A program made the position numbers and the translations under genes. A DNA stretch of 64,000 nt from assembly GCF_026151205.1 (NCBI RefSeq), contig NC_087079.1, positions 1,886,028 through 1,950,027 of the forward strand, given 5' to 3'. The DNA comes from Bolinopsis microptera. Taxonomy: Eukaryota > Ctenophora > Tentaculata > Lobata > Bolinopsidae. The notes below the pieces were generated by a model. That model was not told the DNA's origin and did no database searches. It worked only from the letters and a program-made list of their open reading frames with translations. Positions 10,201-25,200 of the stretch are shown one piece after another. Within the stretch, counting starts at the first letter, position 1. Each line of letters starts with the position of its first letter.

Positions 10201-13200
10201 AGCTATGTATTATTTTAAAATTACACTATCGTAATCATTTGGAAACCCCCCTCCATCTCGGCCGGTTACTTAACACTCATTTTTGTTTTGAAAGCTGCCT
10301 AGTTGTTGCGGAGTTTGTTAACCACAACGAGGGAGTTGTTTGAGGGATTGCAGGTTGCAGCACCGCCAGCCAAATGGGGGGGGGGGGGGGGGGGGGGGGG
10401 GGGGGCTGTTTCCTTGTCCTTCTTCACAGAGTAGATGTAGCCATCAGAATGCAGCAGTTGTTTAGTTATTCTCGAACTTTCTAGGAATCTCGAACAGATT
10501 GGCATGTTGGATTAGAATATGCAATTTGACCACTCGTCTTTCAGTATTTACCGAAGATTACAGCATATCTCGTATACTTCGTTCAGGGGATTTTTCTTGA
10601 GTGACATGATCTGATCACCGTGGGACCCTGGGTCTCAAGCGGTGGGTTGTAGCAGGTCGTTTACCAAATTTACGAAAAAAGGTAACTGAATCTAATATCC
10701 AACAACAACAGCATGGCTAACCTAGCAAGTTAGGAACGAGGGCCGATCTCCTTTTCTTTTGCGACACGGCCACGGTCCTTTCGCTCAGATTTCCACGTAC
10801 CATAGTCAGGACACAACTATCACGAGAACCACTACCATTCACACCACGGTTTGATGAGTGATGACTGCCCTTCAGTTTTGGGGTCTTGACCCTGGATCTC
10901 AGGAGCGCTTATTGTCAGCCACCGTGGTTTGTGTGGAATTAAGACCTACGAGTGCGTGAAGTGTGAAGTGATGTTACACCAACTGTTACGCTGTATTTTT
11001 TGACTGTGAAACGGCATAATACTGATAACTAATGACGTGGTTTGTTTACATATCATAATTGTTATTCAAAATTGTTTATTTATACACGGGAAAAAAAAGG
11101 CAGCTTATTGGTGCATTTGAAGCAGTGCGATCGATCGCACATAATAATTTTAAAAAGATCTCACTCACGCTTACGTACGATTCTTTGTTTTTATCATTAT
11201 TATTATTCAAATTTGTTTATTTATACAAAGAAAAATAAAGCCAGCTTATTGGTGCATTTGAAGCAGTGCGATCTTTAAAAAAATACATATATATATACGG
11301 TGCACTTTGAGCGTATGAGAAATATGTTATTTATACAAGGGAAAAAAAAGGCAGCTTGTTGGTGCATTTGAAGCAGTGAGATCGATCGCACATAATAATT
11401 TTAAAAAGATCTCACTCACGCTTACGTACGAATCTTTGTTTTTATCATTATTATTATTCAAATTTGTTTATTTATACAAAGAAAAATAAAGCCAGCTTAT
11501 TGGTGCATTTGAAGCAGTGCGATCTAAAATATTTAAAAAAATATATACGGTGCACTTTGAGCGTATGAGAAATATCAATTTGGGTGAGGGCAGCACAATT
11601 TATTCATATTTATATATGAATAAATTATGCTGCCCTCGTCCAAATACTTATATATAAGTATTCCTTCTATTTCTGCGAATGCACAGCAGGTTACTGTCGA
11701 CTCAAGGATGTCGGTCTGATCTGAGCTATGATGGACGGAGAACTCACAACTAAAGTTGTTCTTTTGCTCGCATTTTTCACCACCACCCGACTAAGCGCGA
11801 TAACGACCCATCTAAGGGACTCATCAGATTTCAAGCAGGAGCTTTCAGAGTCAAGTTCAGTTTTTTATTATGATATAGATGAAAATCTAGCTGATCGTTG
11901 CTTTGGACAGACCTTTATTAATTTGCAACTGAACCCTAAAATCCTAGAAATCACATACGATCGTGCCGAGGGTGACAATCTAATTTGTGATTTCAATTTT
12001 GATTTTACATTTTTGAAAACAAGAGAATTGGCAGCATTTACAGATTTTGGACTGCCGCCTGATTTTCGAGACGAAGACACATTTGCAAGCTAAACAACAC
12101 CTCCCAAATCTGTGACGGATATTCCCAATGCCTAACCGACGAATGCAATTTTCTTGATAACCAATCGCCTGTTTTCTACTGTGCAGATGGTTCGGGTTGT
12201 GTCGCAATGGATAATCTCTGTGACAAAATTCAGGATTGTACTGATGGTTCTGATGAGTGCTTCTGTACCGGTTACTTTGTACTTTCCTCGGTTTCAGGAA
12301 CCGCTGGCAAGATCTGTGTTACAGAAGATCGTTATTACCAGGACAATTCTTACTGTTCATCCGAGTACTCCATTGAGGTAGGGAATCCCAATTTATGTAA
12401 TGAAAAGCAAGATTTTGCTACGCATTTAACCCCACTTCATACATGTTTATTAAAGTATCAACCAGAAGACCAATATAATATAACGATTGCAGAGTTTTGC
12501 CGTGTCAACTGCAAACACGTCGACGGATTTCAGAACGGCTGGGAGAACTTCTGTGTCCATATCGGGATATCCTGTACTTCGTGTGTTTCGCTGCATCCCG
12601 AAGGATTTCACAGAAACATATTCCCTGCACTATACGTGTGTTTCGCTGCATCCCGAAGGATTTCACAGAAACATATTCCCTGCACTATATGTGTGATGGG
12701 GAGGTAAATTGCGACAACCAAGCGGACGAGATCGGGTGTCCAGGACGGTTTTATTGCAGTCCTAATGAGACAGCTGAGTGGGTTGGTAACGACAAGGTTT
12801 GTGATAACGTGAAGGACTGTGTTAATGGAGCTGATGAATGTGGAACATGCCAGTTTGAGGAGCTGTCTTCCTCTGATTTCCTCATCAAATCGAACTTTGT
12901 CTTCACTGTAACGATCATCATGGGCATCTTGATAGTTATAATGAACATGAAAGAAGGTTACAAGTGTTGGAATATGAAGTGCAACACTAAAGTAAAACAG
13001 GTTGACAACGTGTTTTTGATGCAAATTTTCTTCCATGATACCCTCATGGGAGTATATTTGTGTTCTATAGTAATAGCCGCTTTAGTCCTCGGTAAAAAAG
13101 GCGAGTACTGTCAGCTGGAAGAAATGTGGAGAGCCAGCCCATTTTGTTCTTTTCTTGGAGTCCTATTTTCCTTCTCGTCTCACGGCTCGCTTATGTTGAT

Positions 13201-16200
13201 AGCTTCTATAAGCATCACCAGGTTCTTGTCATGCCAAAGCATAGTGGTTCATATTAGAGCGAGAGTTATCGTTATGTGGGTCACTTTTCTGAATATTCTC
13301 AATTTACTACACTCGGTTCTTCCATTGATGCCAGTCTCGTCGATTGGAGATATTTTCAGAACGAAAATATTCTTTAGTCACTTGGATCAAAATCCTTTCT
13401 TCGGCACAAATCCCATTAACCGGTCTCGTCTTGCTATGGTTCACAAGGGAATGCTCCACAAAGATGATGATGATATCTACAGAATGATCAGCGACCTGAG
13501 CAGTGTCACGTCAAATAGGGAGATTTTTGATGTCACAGAGATTAGCTACTACGGTAATACAGGTTTCTGTGTCCACAACATATTCAAATCCCAAGACTCC
13601 TACGAGATCTACATAATCCTCTACTGCACAAGTATCGTGGTCCTACTTAGTATTGTCATCACCGCATACATTAAGATCATTCTAAAACAGAGGAAATTAA
13701 ATTTGGCGGTAGTTCCAAGAGGAGGGGAAGGTCAGGACTCCGTCCGAGTCCAGCTAACTTTAAAGGTGGCTCTGATGGTGGGATCACAGCTTATCTGCTG
13801 GACTCCCTTCATTCTCACCGTCCTGTATTACCAATACATCTCAAAATATCCAGCTTCTACAACAGTATTTGAGATCTTTGCACTCGTGGTGATACCGATT
13901 AACAGCTTCCTGAATCCTGTGTTCCACAGCGAGCTCTACAAGACAGCATCGCTAGCAGTCTGGAAGAAGTGGAGACAGTTTGTAGACTGCTTATCACCCA
14001 TGGAACTACCGAATGAGGCTGAGAATGCCTTACAAAACCTGACAATACCTGCCAAAACCTGACAAAACCTGAGAATACCGGACAAAACCTGAGAATACCT
14101 GAGAATACCGGACAAAACCTGAGAATACCGTACAAAACCTGAGAATACCGGACAAAACCTGAGAATACCTGAGAATACCGTACAAAACCTGAGAATACCG
14201 GACAAAACCTGAGAATACCGGACAAAACCTGAGAATACCGGACAAAACCTGAGAATACCGGACAAAACCTGAGAATACCGGACAAAACCTGAGAATACCG
14301 GACAAAACCTGAGAATACCGGACAAAACCTGAGAATACCGGACAAAGCCTGAGAATACCGGACAAAACCTGAGAATATCGGACAAAACTTGAGAATACCG
14401 GACAAAACCTGAGAATACCTGACAAAACCTGACAATACCGGACAAAACCGGGTTCAGAAAGTTTTAAATCTCCTCCGATCAAGATCAATATCTTCTAAAT
14501 ACTTCATCGTTGATTCCAAACTTCCTCCAAAACTTTTGCTAACTTGAGAATACGACTTGGCCTTGGTTTCGTTGCTTTGTTAAGTATACATTTTGTTCGC
14601 TGATTAACTGTCCCAGTTTTTAAAAGTTTAACTTTAATCCAATTGCTGTCCATTTTTCTTCGCACTGCGAAGTGCTACCTTTGAATTTCCAGTTATTAAA
14701 ATTAATGAGCTTTTTTAAGCTAAAAACGTTTAAATCATTATCATTTATAAAAAAGAGTGAGATTTTCCTTAGAAAGAAGTAACAATGGACATATTGTAAC
14801 TCGATTTGATAACCATTGCCTCAATGTTTTTATCAGTTATATGACTTTCTAAATCTCACGATACACTTATTTTACTTCTTGTCCCCCTAAATCTGCTCAC
14901 TCAGATACTGGAACCCACAAAAAATAAATGATTTTTGGATTGAAACCTTACAAAATAGCAAGTATACAAATGTACAGTAAATCGAACAAACATATAAAAT
15001 GGGCCGAAATGACGAAATGCATAAATGCTAAAAAGCGTGGGTCAGTGAAACAAGTACAGAGGACAACTTTCAAAACAGGAGTTTTTTTGGCCGCTTAAAG
15101 TCTCAATAACATCACCTCCACCTGGTAATAAAATGATGAAATGTGAAAAGTCGGGAAAAGTGTGAAACAATCAAATAATAATATATGTACATGTATATGA
15201 TATAATTGTCTCTCAAATACAGATAACGTCCGAAAACTCTTACGATACTCCTACATATACTGATCGGTGTCCGAGAGACATCAATTACTTCATGGTGGCT
15301 TCTTAACACGGCTACAGACCTTCCCGTTACGGATGTAGTGGTCGAGATGAGTCTGTTCAGCCCTCTTCTTCTTCAGGTCAGTTACCAGGTTCTTCATTGC
15401 TGCACGCTCTTCACTGGATCTATCAGGATAAATCCATACATCTTTATGTGCCTCAGCCAGCCTCAGTCTCCCTGTTTTCATCAAAATCTGATGAACTGCT
15501 GTTGAGCTTGAGACGGTGATCTTGACTGGTCGGATAGCCGTACCTGGCCTCTTCCAGCCGACTCTTGTCGCTTCGAAATGAGGTTTCTCCCCGATCTCCT
15601 CCAATACTGCGGTAACTAGCGCTGGAAGCTGTTCTCCATCCTCTTCTTTCAGTCCAAACACTATCAGATTCTTGCTCCTGTCCTCCTCTGCAGCCACACT
15701 CTTCATCACATTCTTCAGAATTTAACTGTTGCAGACCGTACCACTTGTGCTTTTCTTTTGTACAGCTGCAATGTAGCTCTTAATCCCTGACTCCACCGTT
15801 GTTTGTACTGTCTCTTCAACCGACGTATCAACAACTGTAGTTGTTCGTCCTTCTGCACCAGCAGTTGCAGTGGTCCTGCAGCCTCATCACCTTATCCTTG
15901 TTTTCTAGCGCTTCCGTCTTGAGGCACTCAATGATTTCCATCATATGCCGATGGATTGCAGCACACATCGGATTGTGGGGGAATGAAAAAGCAGATTAGC
16001 TGGCCAAGCTTGGTACAATCATTGAATCCACTTTAAAGTGTCCAATTCCACAATCCTACATCAAACGTCAAATCTACAACAAAGTCAACAGACTGAATCA
16101 TGAAACTTGGTTAACTGATGGGCCCAGACACACCAAACTGACACTCGGCCACAAGCACGCCAACATCATCAAAAACCTCAACACTACTGCACTCAGCAAC

Positions 16201-19200
16201 AACAGACAAGATTACAGAACTGCAGTTCACCTCATCACGGGTCACTGCGGCTTAAACAAACACCTTCACACAATTTTCAAATCAAACACCAGTGCTTGTC
16301 CTATGTGCGGCGACGGAGAGGAAACTGTCTCACACTTTCTTGGACAGTGTCCGGATATTGCCTAAATAAGAGGTCAATATTTCCGGGACTACTACCTCTC
16401 TGTCAATGACATATTCGACAACCAACACATCACCACGATTGTCAATTTCGCAAACCGCACCAAACGCTTAATTGTGCCGGAAGAGCTAGATCAGACGGGG
16501 TGACTTAGAGTATTAACTCATATGCTGTCTCGTCTCATTTTAATTTTCCAAACCCAGCTGGCACTTAAGCGTATCATCTTGACTCATGTCACTTTTTACA
16601 CCATCCTCCACCATTCACTCTGATTTCACCGGCAACCTTCCCCAGGGTTGCCACACCCCAGAGGTAGGCAGAGCATCTCAATGTTATCCGCTCGTGGGCT
16701 ATCTTGGCCCAACCTCTCTAAAAAAATGTTTTCTTTTTAAATCATAGTGCTCATCTGCCTACTCTGCCGTCGTACGAGGTCTACTGCTTGCCTAACCCAG
16801 TCTGACATAGTCCTATATAAATAGATATATAAATAGACATTAATATTTCGTTGTCAATGTCTCCACGAATGTCGACATCGTCTATTTCAGTATTTTTTGC
16901 CATCGTAGCGAACCATCTATCAACACAGCACTCTACATCCTCCTTTTCTTCATAATTGAAATCCTTGATTTTCTTCTGAGATCGGGTCAAATTCAGATCA
17001 TCATTCATCCTCCATGGTGTACTTGTATAGTAATTTACAAGTACACACGCAAAGGCTAACTACGCGGTAGCAGCAAACTAAACTTATTGCTAAGTTACAA
17101 AAGATAAGAGAGCCCGATAATTGCAAAGTAAGCTACACTGGGGGGGGGGCTACCATCGCTCAATAATTGGTTTAGTATCGAGGTTACACATTTTTCATTT
17201 CCTACCTTATGTTAAGTAGCGTGTGCTAAGTGCTTAGTAATCACTAAGTCACTGGTTAGCGTGAGATTGATAACGATAAGCGTGTGATATCTAATCAAAA
17301 TAAAGATATGAATCTGCATGTTATTGAACGGTTAAGTGGTAAATGAGACTAAAGTAGCGAGTAACACAGCCAATCGTATAGTCCTTGAGCACCTTGTGCA
17401 GCCACATAGTTGCCACAGATTTAACATTGAGATCAAGCTCAACAATGATCTCCTCATGATTTATCATGTGACACTAAGATCTATGCAGGTTGTTTCATTT
17501 AGTTTAACATTGTCTTTTTGTCCGTTACTTTTTTGATTTCTAGTTAAGATGAAAAGGGTGGGTGAAAGAAGCGACCACTCGTTTCACCGCAGATTTGACT
17601 TGTTAAACCATGTTACAGGCCTCTAAGAGGTCGAGAAAGTGAAAATCTGCCGTTAAAATACTTAAGAGCTTATCAAAACATTTGCCATCAAACACACAAA
17701 ATCAACCGAAGATCTGTAGATCAAGCAAAATACTTGTTTCAGCCGGGAAAGACGAAGATAACGGTGGGCGAGAGTATCAATCAGCGGTGTGACCTGATGC
17801 TTTCCGAGCAGGTTAGTGTGTTAATGGTTACTCCATACACATTACACATATTAGTCCGGTATCTAGTCAACGTTTACCAGATACCGTACTAACGTTCAGC
17901 GCCAACTTCCTGAATAATCAGCCAACTTAACTGAATAATTAGCCAACATCCTGAATAATTAGCCAACATAACTGAATAATTAGTCGGTAGATGGTCAGTA
18001 TGGTCCGTTTAATTCGTCTATTCTGGAGATCGTTGGTGCGGATGATTTAGCCGTTGTTACATGTAACATAGTTATGTGCACTTATTGGCACTCCCGGTAT
18101 GTGGAGTCTAGTATCAGCTCCTCGCCTTCTAGGATGGTATTTCTCTTGTCTCATATAATATACCAAACCTGGTCTATATTTATATGAAACAGCTAACACT
18201 TAACAATACTATTCTGAGGAATAAAACGTTTCAGTTGTCACACCTGCAAGACATTCAATCAGCACTTGAAGAAAATCTGGACATCATAGAAACTGAGGCC
18301 TACACTGATCCTGAGAAGTATATTGCACGTGCGCAGAACTTATTTGAGCAGGTTGGGAAATTGCACTTTCTTCAGAAAGGCTAAAGGCTCCAACTTGATT
18401 CATTTAATATAACAGTACAGAGAGATCGTTAGCAAGAATGAATGTTTTAAAATAGCTCAGAGTTGAAAGAAATAAAATATTGCTACTGAGGGAAACCGGC
18501 AACAACAGTCAACACGAGACCTTTCTTTAAACACTGACTCTCTGATTTGAATTAAACTGTTATCAGATAGTCAAAAAATTAACAAATTAATTAAACTAAA
18601 AGATGCTAATCTGTTTCAGGCTCAGAACGGTTCAGTGTTAGTGGCGTGTATTGGTAAAATGCAGACAGAATTGCTGCACACCCGCCAAGACTTACAGAAA
18701 CTAATAGCTAGTTCAGACAGGGTCAGTAAATTATTTACGTGTCTGTTGTTAAAATAAGTGTTATTTAATTACTATTCTTGTTACTGTAAATCTGAAATGT
18801 GATCGGAAGGGATTAGCATTATTTTAAATCTAATTTGATTTCCTTTTTAGTGTTCTAGCATTCCTACTGTCGCCATAAGATCGAGCATCAAAATATCTAA
18901 ATATGCAGGACAGAATGACAAGAATTTATGTGGTATTATGTAACTATGTATTATGTATAAATAGTTGGATGGCTTATTAAAATATCTAGCTTTTTAAAAC
19001 TTGTCTCATCGTCTAAACCCAGCAGTAATAATAAAATGACAGTTGATGATCCTATATTTGGCAGTATTGAAGAAGCCCGACAACCAAGGGTATACGTTAG
19101 GGTATACTCAGTTAGGAGTTAGGGACCCTTAAATTTACCCAATCCTGATCCTAAACCTTATTCTTACCCTTACTCTTACCGTAAAGTTGTCTACCCTAAA

Positions 19201-22200
19201 GTTGTTTACCCTAACTCTTACCCTAAATTTGTCTACCCTAAAGTCTACCCTCATAGAACGTACTTCTTGGATACTTCCCAGTATTTTTATTTTAAGTATT
19301 TTCATCTGCTGTACAGTGTACACACTACATTACACTTATTGTTACACACTGCAATAGGAGCTGTATATATTATATAATATATATAATACTTTAAAAGCTG
19401 CTTCTAACAGCTTATGAGATCAATTCAGCATCAAGCATCTCTCAAGCAAAACTAAAAACATGAATAAGCGAAAATTTAACTGAATCGGAGAATATTTAAC
19501 TTGTTATTGCTTGAAATGTGCGCATAATCAACAATCCTCCAAAAGATTAAAGAGAATAAAAAACTAACGCATTGTCGCATTACGGTGAAACAAATTGTTA
19601 ACTAAGATTAAAAGCTGTCATCAAACGATCCTGGCAGATCAATACACGATATGTTTCGTTACAGGTCACTAGTTACGGGTGTTTTCGTTGCCTTTTATCT
19701 TCTTATCTCAGAGATTACAGCCGATGATTAGTAACTAACTACAACGGTTAACCGTTAAACTTTCTTTTAATTAGGTCTGTGCGCACTGTTCGTATCAAGA
19801 CCTTATATTCTACTTTCGCAGTTTAGACCGGAGTGCTGTGAAGTCTAACTTTGAAAACTATCTTATACGATCAGCTGTAAACTTAGGAAACAGGACTTTA
19901 TAGGTTGGGAGGGATAAAGATTTAAAAACAAATTTAACTGAAACAAGAGCAATGACAACTCAGTAGAAATGAGATTAATGTAAGATTTGGCGAATGATCT
20001 TAAACACCGCGTTGTTAACTACCTTGATAAAATTACTAACACAATAAAGCAATAATCTACACAGGTTCAAAGAAAGAATGTAGGTACTGAGTCATTGGCT
20101 TCTTGCCAACTCTTGTCTTCGTGTGAGCTTTGTGTTCAGTACTCGTGTGGGTTAACAATAAGCCCCCCCCCCCTCTTAGCAGCATCATGTGATTCAAGGC
20201 ACAAATACGCGAACACAGGTCCCTCTATACTCTAACACATGTCCCTCTATCCCTCTATACTCTAACACATGTCCCTCTATACTCTAACACATGTCCCTCT
20301 ATCCCTCTATACTCTAACACATGTCCCTCTATACTCTAACACATGTCCCTCTATCCCTCTATACTCTAACACATGTCCCTCTATACTCTAACACATGTCC
20401 CTCTATACTCTAACACATGTCCCTCTATACTCTAACACATGTCCCTCTATACTCTAACACAGGTCCCTCTATCCCTCTATACTCTAACACATGTCCCTCT
20501 ATACTCTAACACATGTCCCTCTATCCCTCTATACTCTAACACATGTCCCTCTATACTCTAACACATGTCCCTCTATCCCTCTATACTCTAACACATGTCC
20601 CTCTATACTCTAACACATGTCCCTCTATCCCTCTATACTCTAACACATGTCCCTCTATACTCTAACACATGTCCCTCTATACTCTAACACATGTCCCTCT
20701 ATCTCTCTGTACTCTAACACATGTCCCTCTATCCCTCTATACTCTAACACATGTCCCTCTATACTCTAACACATGTCCCTCTATACTCTAACACATGTCC
20801 CTCTATCCTCTAACACATGTCCCTCTATCCCTCTGTAGTCTAACCCTCTTAACTACCTCACACCACATACTGCTCCTGTAATCTGCTGGATTATATTAAT
20901 AAATATAATATGTTTATGAATAAAGTGAATAAACATATTGTTGTTGGTGATTATAATGAGGCAACCTCAGTCAGCTAACCATGCATAATGCATACCTTCT
21001 AGAGTTATGTTACTGTTAAGTAATATTATCTACTGTTTAATATAGAGATTTGGAGGCTGTACCTCATCGTGACCAGATTAGGTACTGACAAGTTTAAAAT
21101 TAATATTTGCCACATGAACAATATCTGTAACGGGTCGCCCTTACATGGTCGCCTCGCAAAATGGAAGCTGTACTGGAAGTTGGAACTTAACTTCAAAATA
21201 TTTAGAACTGAAACATTCGTACCTATTCACTGAAAAGAAAAGCACGGTAATAATACACAAATAATACTGAGTGCGAAATGTAATCTCTAATTTATCTTGC
21301 ATACTAAGAGATTAAGTAAGATATGAGAGTTTTGTGTTGTGTTGGCCGTCTGGTATTATTACAAGAAATAGAACTTCGTAAGAGCATTATTATTTATATA
21401 AGCGGGATATAAGTGCTGTATTTAAATCTAATTTCAAATAGGCTTAATTGCACTAACTTTAGTTTCCTTCTATCCAGGATGCACTAACAGTTAACATGTG
21501 TTCCAAGATGCACTAATACTTATTCCCATGATTCATATTGCACTACATCTGTCCTCTAGCCTCCAGAGCACTAATACTTATTCCCAGGATTCATATTGCA
21601 CTACCCCTAGCCTCCAGAGCACTAATACTAATTCCCAGGATTCATATTGCACTACCCCTAGCCTCCAGAGCACTAATACTAATTCCCAGGATTCATATTG
21701 CACTACCCCTAGCCTCCAGAGCACTAATACTAATTCCCAGGATTCATATTGCACTACCCCTAGCCTCCAGAGCACTAATACTTATTCCCAGGATTCATAT
21801 TGCACTACCCCTAGCCTCCAGAGCACTAATACTTATTCCCAGGATTCATATTGCACTACCCCTAGCCTCCAGAGCACTAATACTAATTCCCATGATTCAT
21901 ATTGCACTACCCCTAGCCTCCAGAGCACTAATACTAATTCCCAGGATTCATATTGCACTACCCCTAGCCTCCAGAGCACTAATACTTATTCCCATGATTC
22001 ATATTGCACTACCCCTAGCCTCCAGAGCACTAATACTAATTCCCAGGATTCATATTGCACTACCCCTAGCCTCCAGAGCACTAATACTAATTCCCAGGAT
22101 TCATATTGCACTACCCCTAGCCTCCAGAGCACTAATACTTATTCCCAGGATTCATATTGCACTACCCCTAGCCTCCAGAGCACTAATACTTATTCCCAGG

Positions 22201-25200
22201 ATTCATATTGCACTACCCCTAGCATCCAGAGCACTAATACTTATTCCCAGGATTCATATTGCACTACCCCTAGCCTCCAGAGCACTAATACTAATTCCCA
22301 GGATTCATATTGCACTACCCCTAGCCTCCAGAGCACTAATACTTATTCCCAGGATTCATATTGCACTACCCCTAGCCTCCAGAGCACTAATACTAATTCC
22401 CAGGATTCATATTGCACTACCCCTAGCCTCCAGAGCACTAATACTTATTCCCAGGATTCATATTGCACTACCCCTAGCCTCCAGAGCACTAATACTAATT
22501 CCCAGGATTCATATTGCACTACCCCTAGCCTCCAGAGCACTAATACTAATTCCCAGGATTCATATTGCACTACCCCTAGCCTCCAGAGCACTAATACTAA
22601 TTCCCAGGATTCATATTGCACTACCCCTAGCCTCCAGAGCACTAATACTTATTCCCAGGATTCATATTGCACTACCCCTAGCCTCCAGAGCACTAATACT
22701 AATTCCCAGGATTCATATTGCACTACCCCTAGCCTCCAGAGCACTAATACTTATTCCCAGGATTCATATTGCACTACCCCTAGCCTCCAGAGCACTAATA
22801 CTAATTCCCAGGATTCATATTGCACTACCCCTAGCCTCCAGAGCACTAATACTTATTCCCATGATTCATATTGCACTACCCCTAGCCTCCAGAGCACTAA
22901 TACTAATTCCCAGGATTCATATTGCACTACCCCTAGCCTCCAGAGCACTAATACTAATTCCCAGGACCCCCAGGATGCACTAACGCGCGCACAAGACCGT
23001 GTTAAGTGGCTCGAGAACAGGATAGAACAAGTGCTCCTCCTCCACAGACAGAGTGTGCTGGAGGGTAAGAGAGCCAAGATGACCAGTTCCCTGGCGCACA
23101 GCAGTAAGTACGGTAGTTCCAGTTCTGATCTCAAGTCAGGGAGCAGTGGGGAGAAGGTTGAGGAGAGTGTTTACAACATGGTCAGTCTCGGTAAGTACTT
23201 ACAGGAAGGTTTCATAATACTTACACTTTTAAATAGATTACTATTCTTCTCCTAGTTTGCAGTTGGAGCATGTTTGAAAGATCCTTATTAATTGTATCAG
23301 TCATTTAGTTGTTGTAAGCAACTAGCACTTCCGTTGTTAACTGTGAAGCTGCCAATGTGAAGCAACTTTTGCTTGCTGTTTATCACAACAAAGTAGAATT
23401 GTAGGATTGGATAAGTGCCATGAGTGACCCCAAGCTTCGTAAATATCAAGTACTAGCTCAGAGAGCCCACGTGATATACATGTTATAATGGAAATTTCCA
23501 GGACCCCTGCCATTTACAGACGAGTCAATAGGACGAGAGGACACAACAGTGACTACAAAGTCTGTAAAGTCCACAAAGTCCATCAAGTCTCAGAAGTCTA
23601 AAGCTGCTAGTACCGCTACTACTCGCTTCACCGTAAGTAGAAGGAATTTAGTGTTTTCTTCTCTTATTAGTCTCAGCTATACAGGGTCGTGTAAAGGGTG
23701 ACTAGAATAATACGGTACACAATTGAAAATAAGAAGAGATGATGAGGCCGTTAAAGCACGAAAGAGTACACGAAGGAAATGTGCCAGGTTGTTAGATATC
23801 AGACACTATAATTTGACGCCACCAACTATTATAGAATTATAAACCAGCGGGCAACATGTTAGAACATCTGCCAACAATTAACATCAGCTTACTACTACTG
23901 CCTTACTGAAATACTGTGCAGTGTGCAATAGCACCTCAAATTAAGGGGTGGTATTTTAATAATTACGGCACATAACCTCAGAGTCATAGCACGACAATTA
24001 CGACAACTACTGATTGATTATTGATAAATATATGCGTTAAGTAAACTATATTATACACGCACGAGAGAAATCAACACGGCAACAAGTTGTTGATTTGTAA
24101 AGTCAACACGGTTAAAACTGACAACGACACCAGGATAAAACTAAAATAGCTCAAATATATCTCAGTCAGCCAATAAGTCAAACAGCGATCACCGGATGTG
24201 AGTTGCTAAATAAGAACCGCTAAAAAGCCGGATAAGAACTGCTTAGTAGCCAGATTGCAACCGCCTAGCAACCGCTGAGGAGTGACGTTACTAGGTTACT
24301 GTTAACCGTATGTGACCAGCTTCCATTTACCACTAACTCCCGATATAGGTGGCTGCTTAACAGCAGGGGGGACTCATTAGGACTTATCATACTATTATAA
24401 CATGTTCATACTAAACAATAGTGTCGTCCTCAAATACCACATCATTAGTTATCATACAACGAGTGGAAAGGACGCGTATACTACTACTATACGTGTACGG
24501 AGACTAGAAGTGTACAGAGTAGTAGGGTTAATAATTCGACGTAAAGGCGGATTGATTAAACAGTTCTATAACTATACTTGTATAGATTCTATGAGGAGGA
24601 ATTCTCAGATATCAAATATCTTAGCACCTATTTCTTACGCTGTACTTTAGTAATAACTCGTGATAGCGCCGATGTCTCTCTCATGTTACGATATTTATAA
24701 GCTTATAAGGATCTCAAATAGGTCGTTATCGCAAATATTTTCTACAAAGAAAGAAACGTGTCAACATTTATATTTACTACTCATATTGATTATTAATATT
24801 CGTAACGAGCACCAACTTAACTAGTTGCATTTATAAATTAACTGAACAATGAACACCAATAACGTAGGAACTATCTCATTGTAACTCTGGCATGTTTGTA
24901 CATCCTCTAATCTCACTTCACCCCCAGGTGCCGTCTGCACGATCAGAAGATAACCCAGAGAGTAGCCTGTGGAGTAAGAAGTCAGGTCCTCAACCACTGT
25001 GGCACACTCTACCTCTCGTACCTAGGTCTCCTATCACACTCTCCTGTACTCCTTTTGACAGGAACGTTCCTTGGCTGGATAGACGTGGCAGCAGCTACGA
25101 TTTGTTGGTAATGTAACGATTTATTACGTAGTTTTAATTTAGATGAAAGGAGTGCTTGTTTCTTTTATTTTGGAATTTGACCTTTTTGGCGATTCAGTTG

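Noticed and set aside
10299-10505. Minus-strand frame with a polyproline run
   Set aside because: The prolines come from a 30-base G run; no other support.
13899-14488. Three minus-strand frames rich in FVRYSQVLSGILRFC
   Set aside because: Translations of the 20-bp minisatellite antisense to the GPCR end.
16781-17008. 75-codon minus-strand frame
   Set aside because: Acidic and plausible in style, but no homology cue, splice context or length to support a gene.
21498-23255. 585-codon frame with a 17-aa repeat
   Set aside because: The 51-bp unit is divisible by three, so openness is expected; exon phase supports an acceptor at 22973 after the array. Only the tail (DALTRAQDRVKWLENR onward) is kept as exon.
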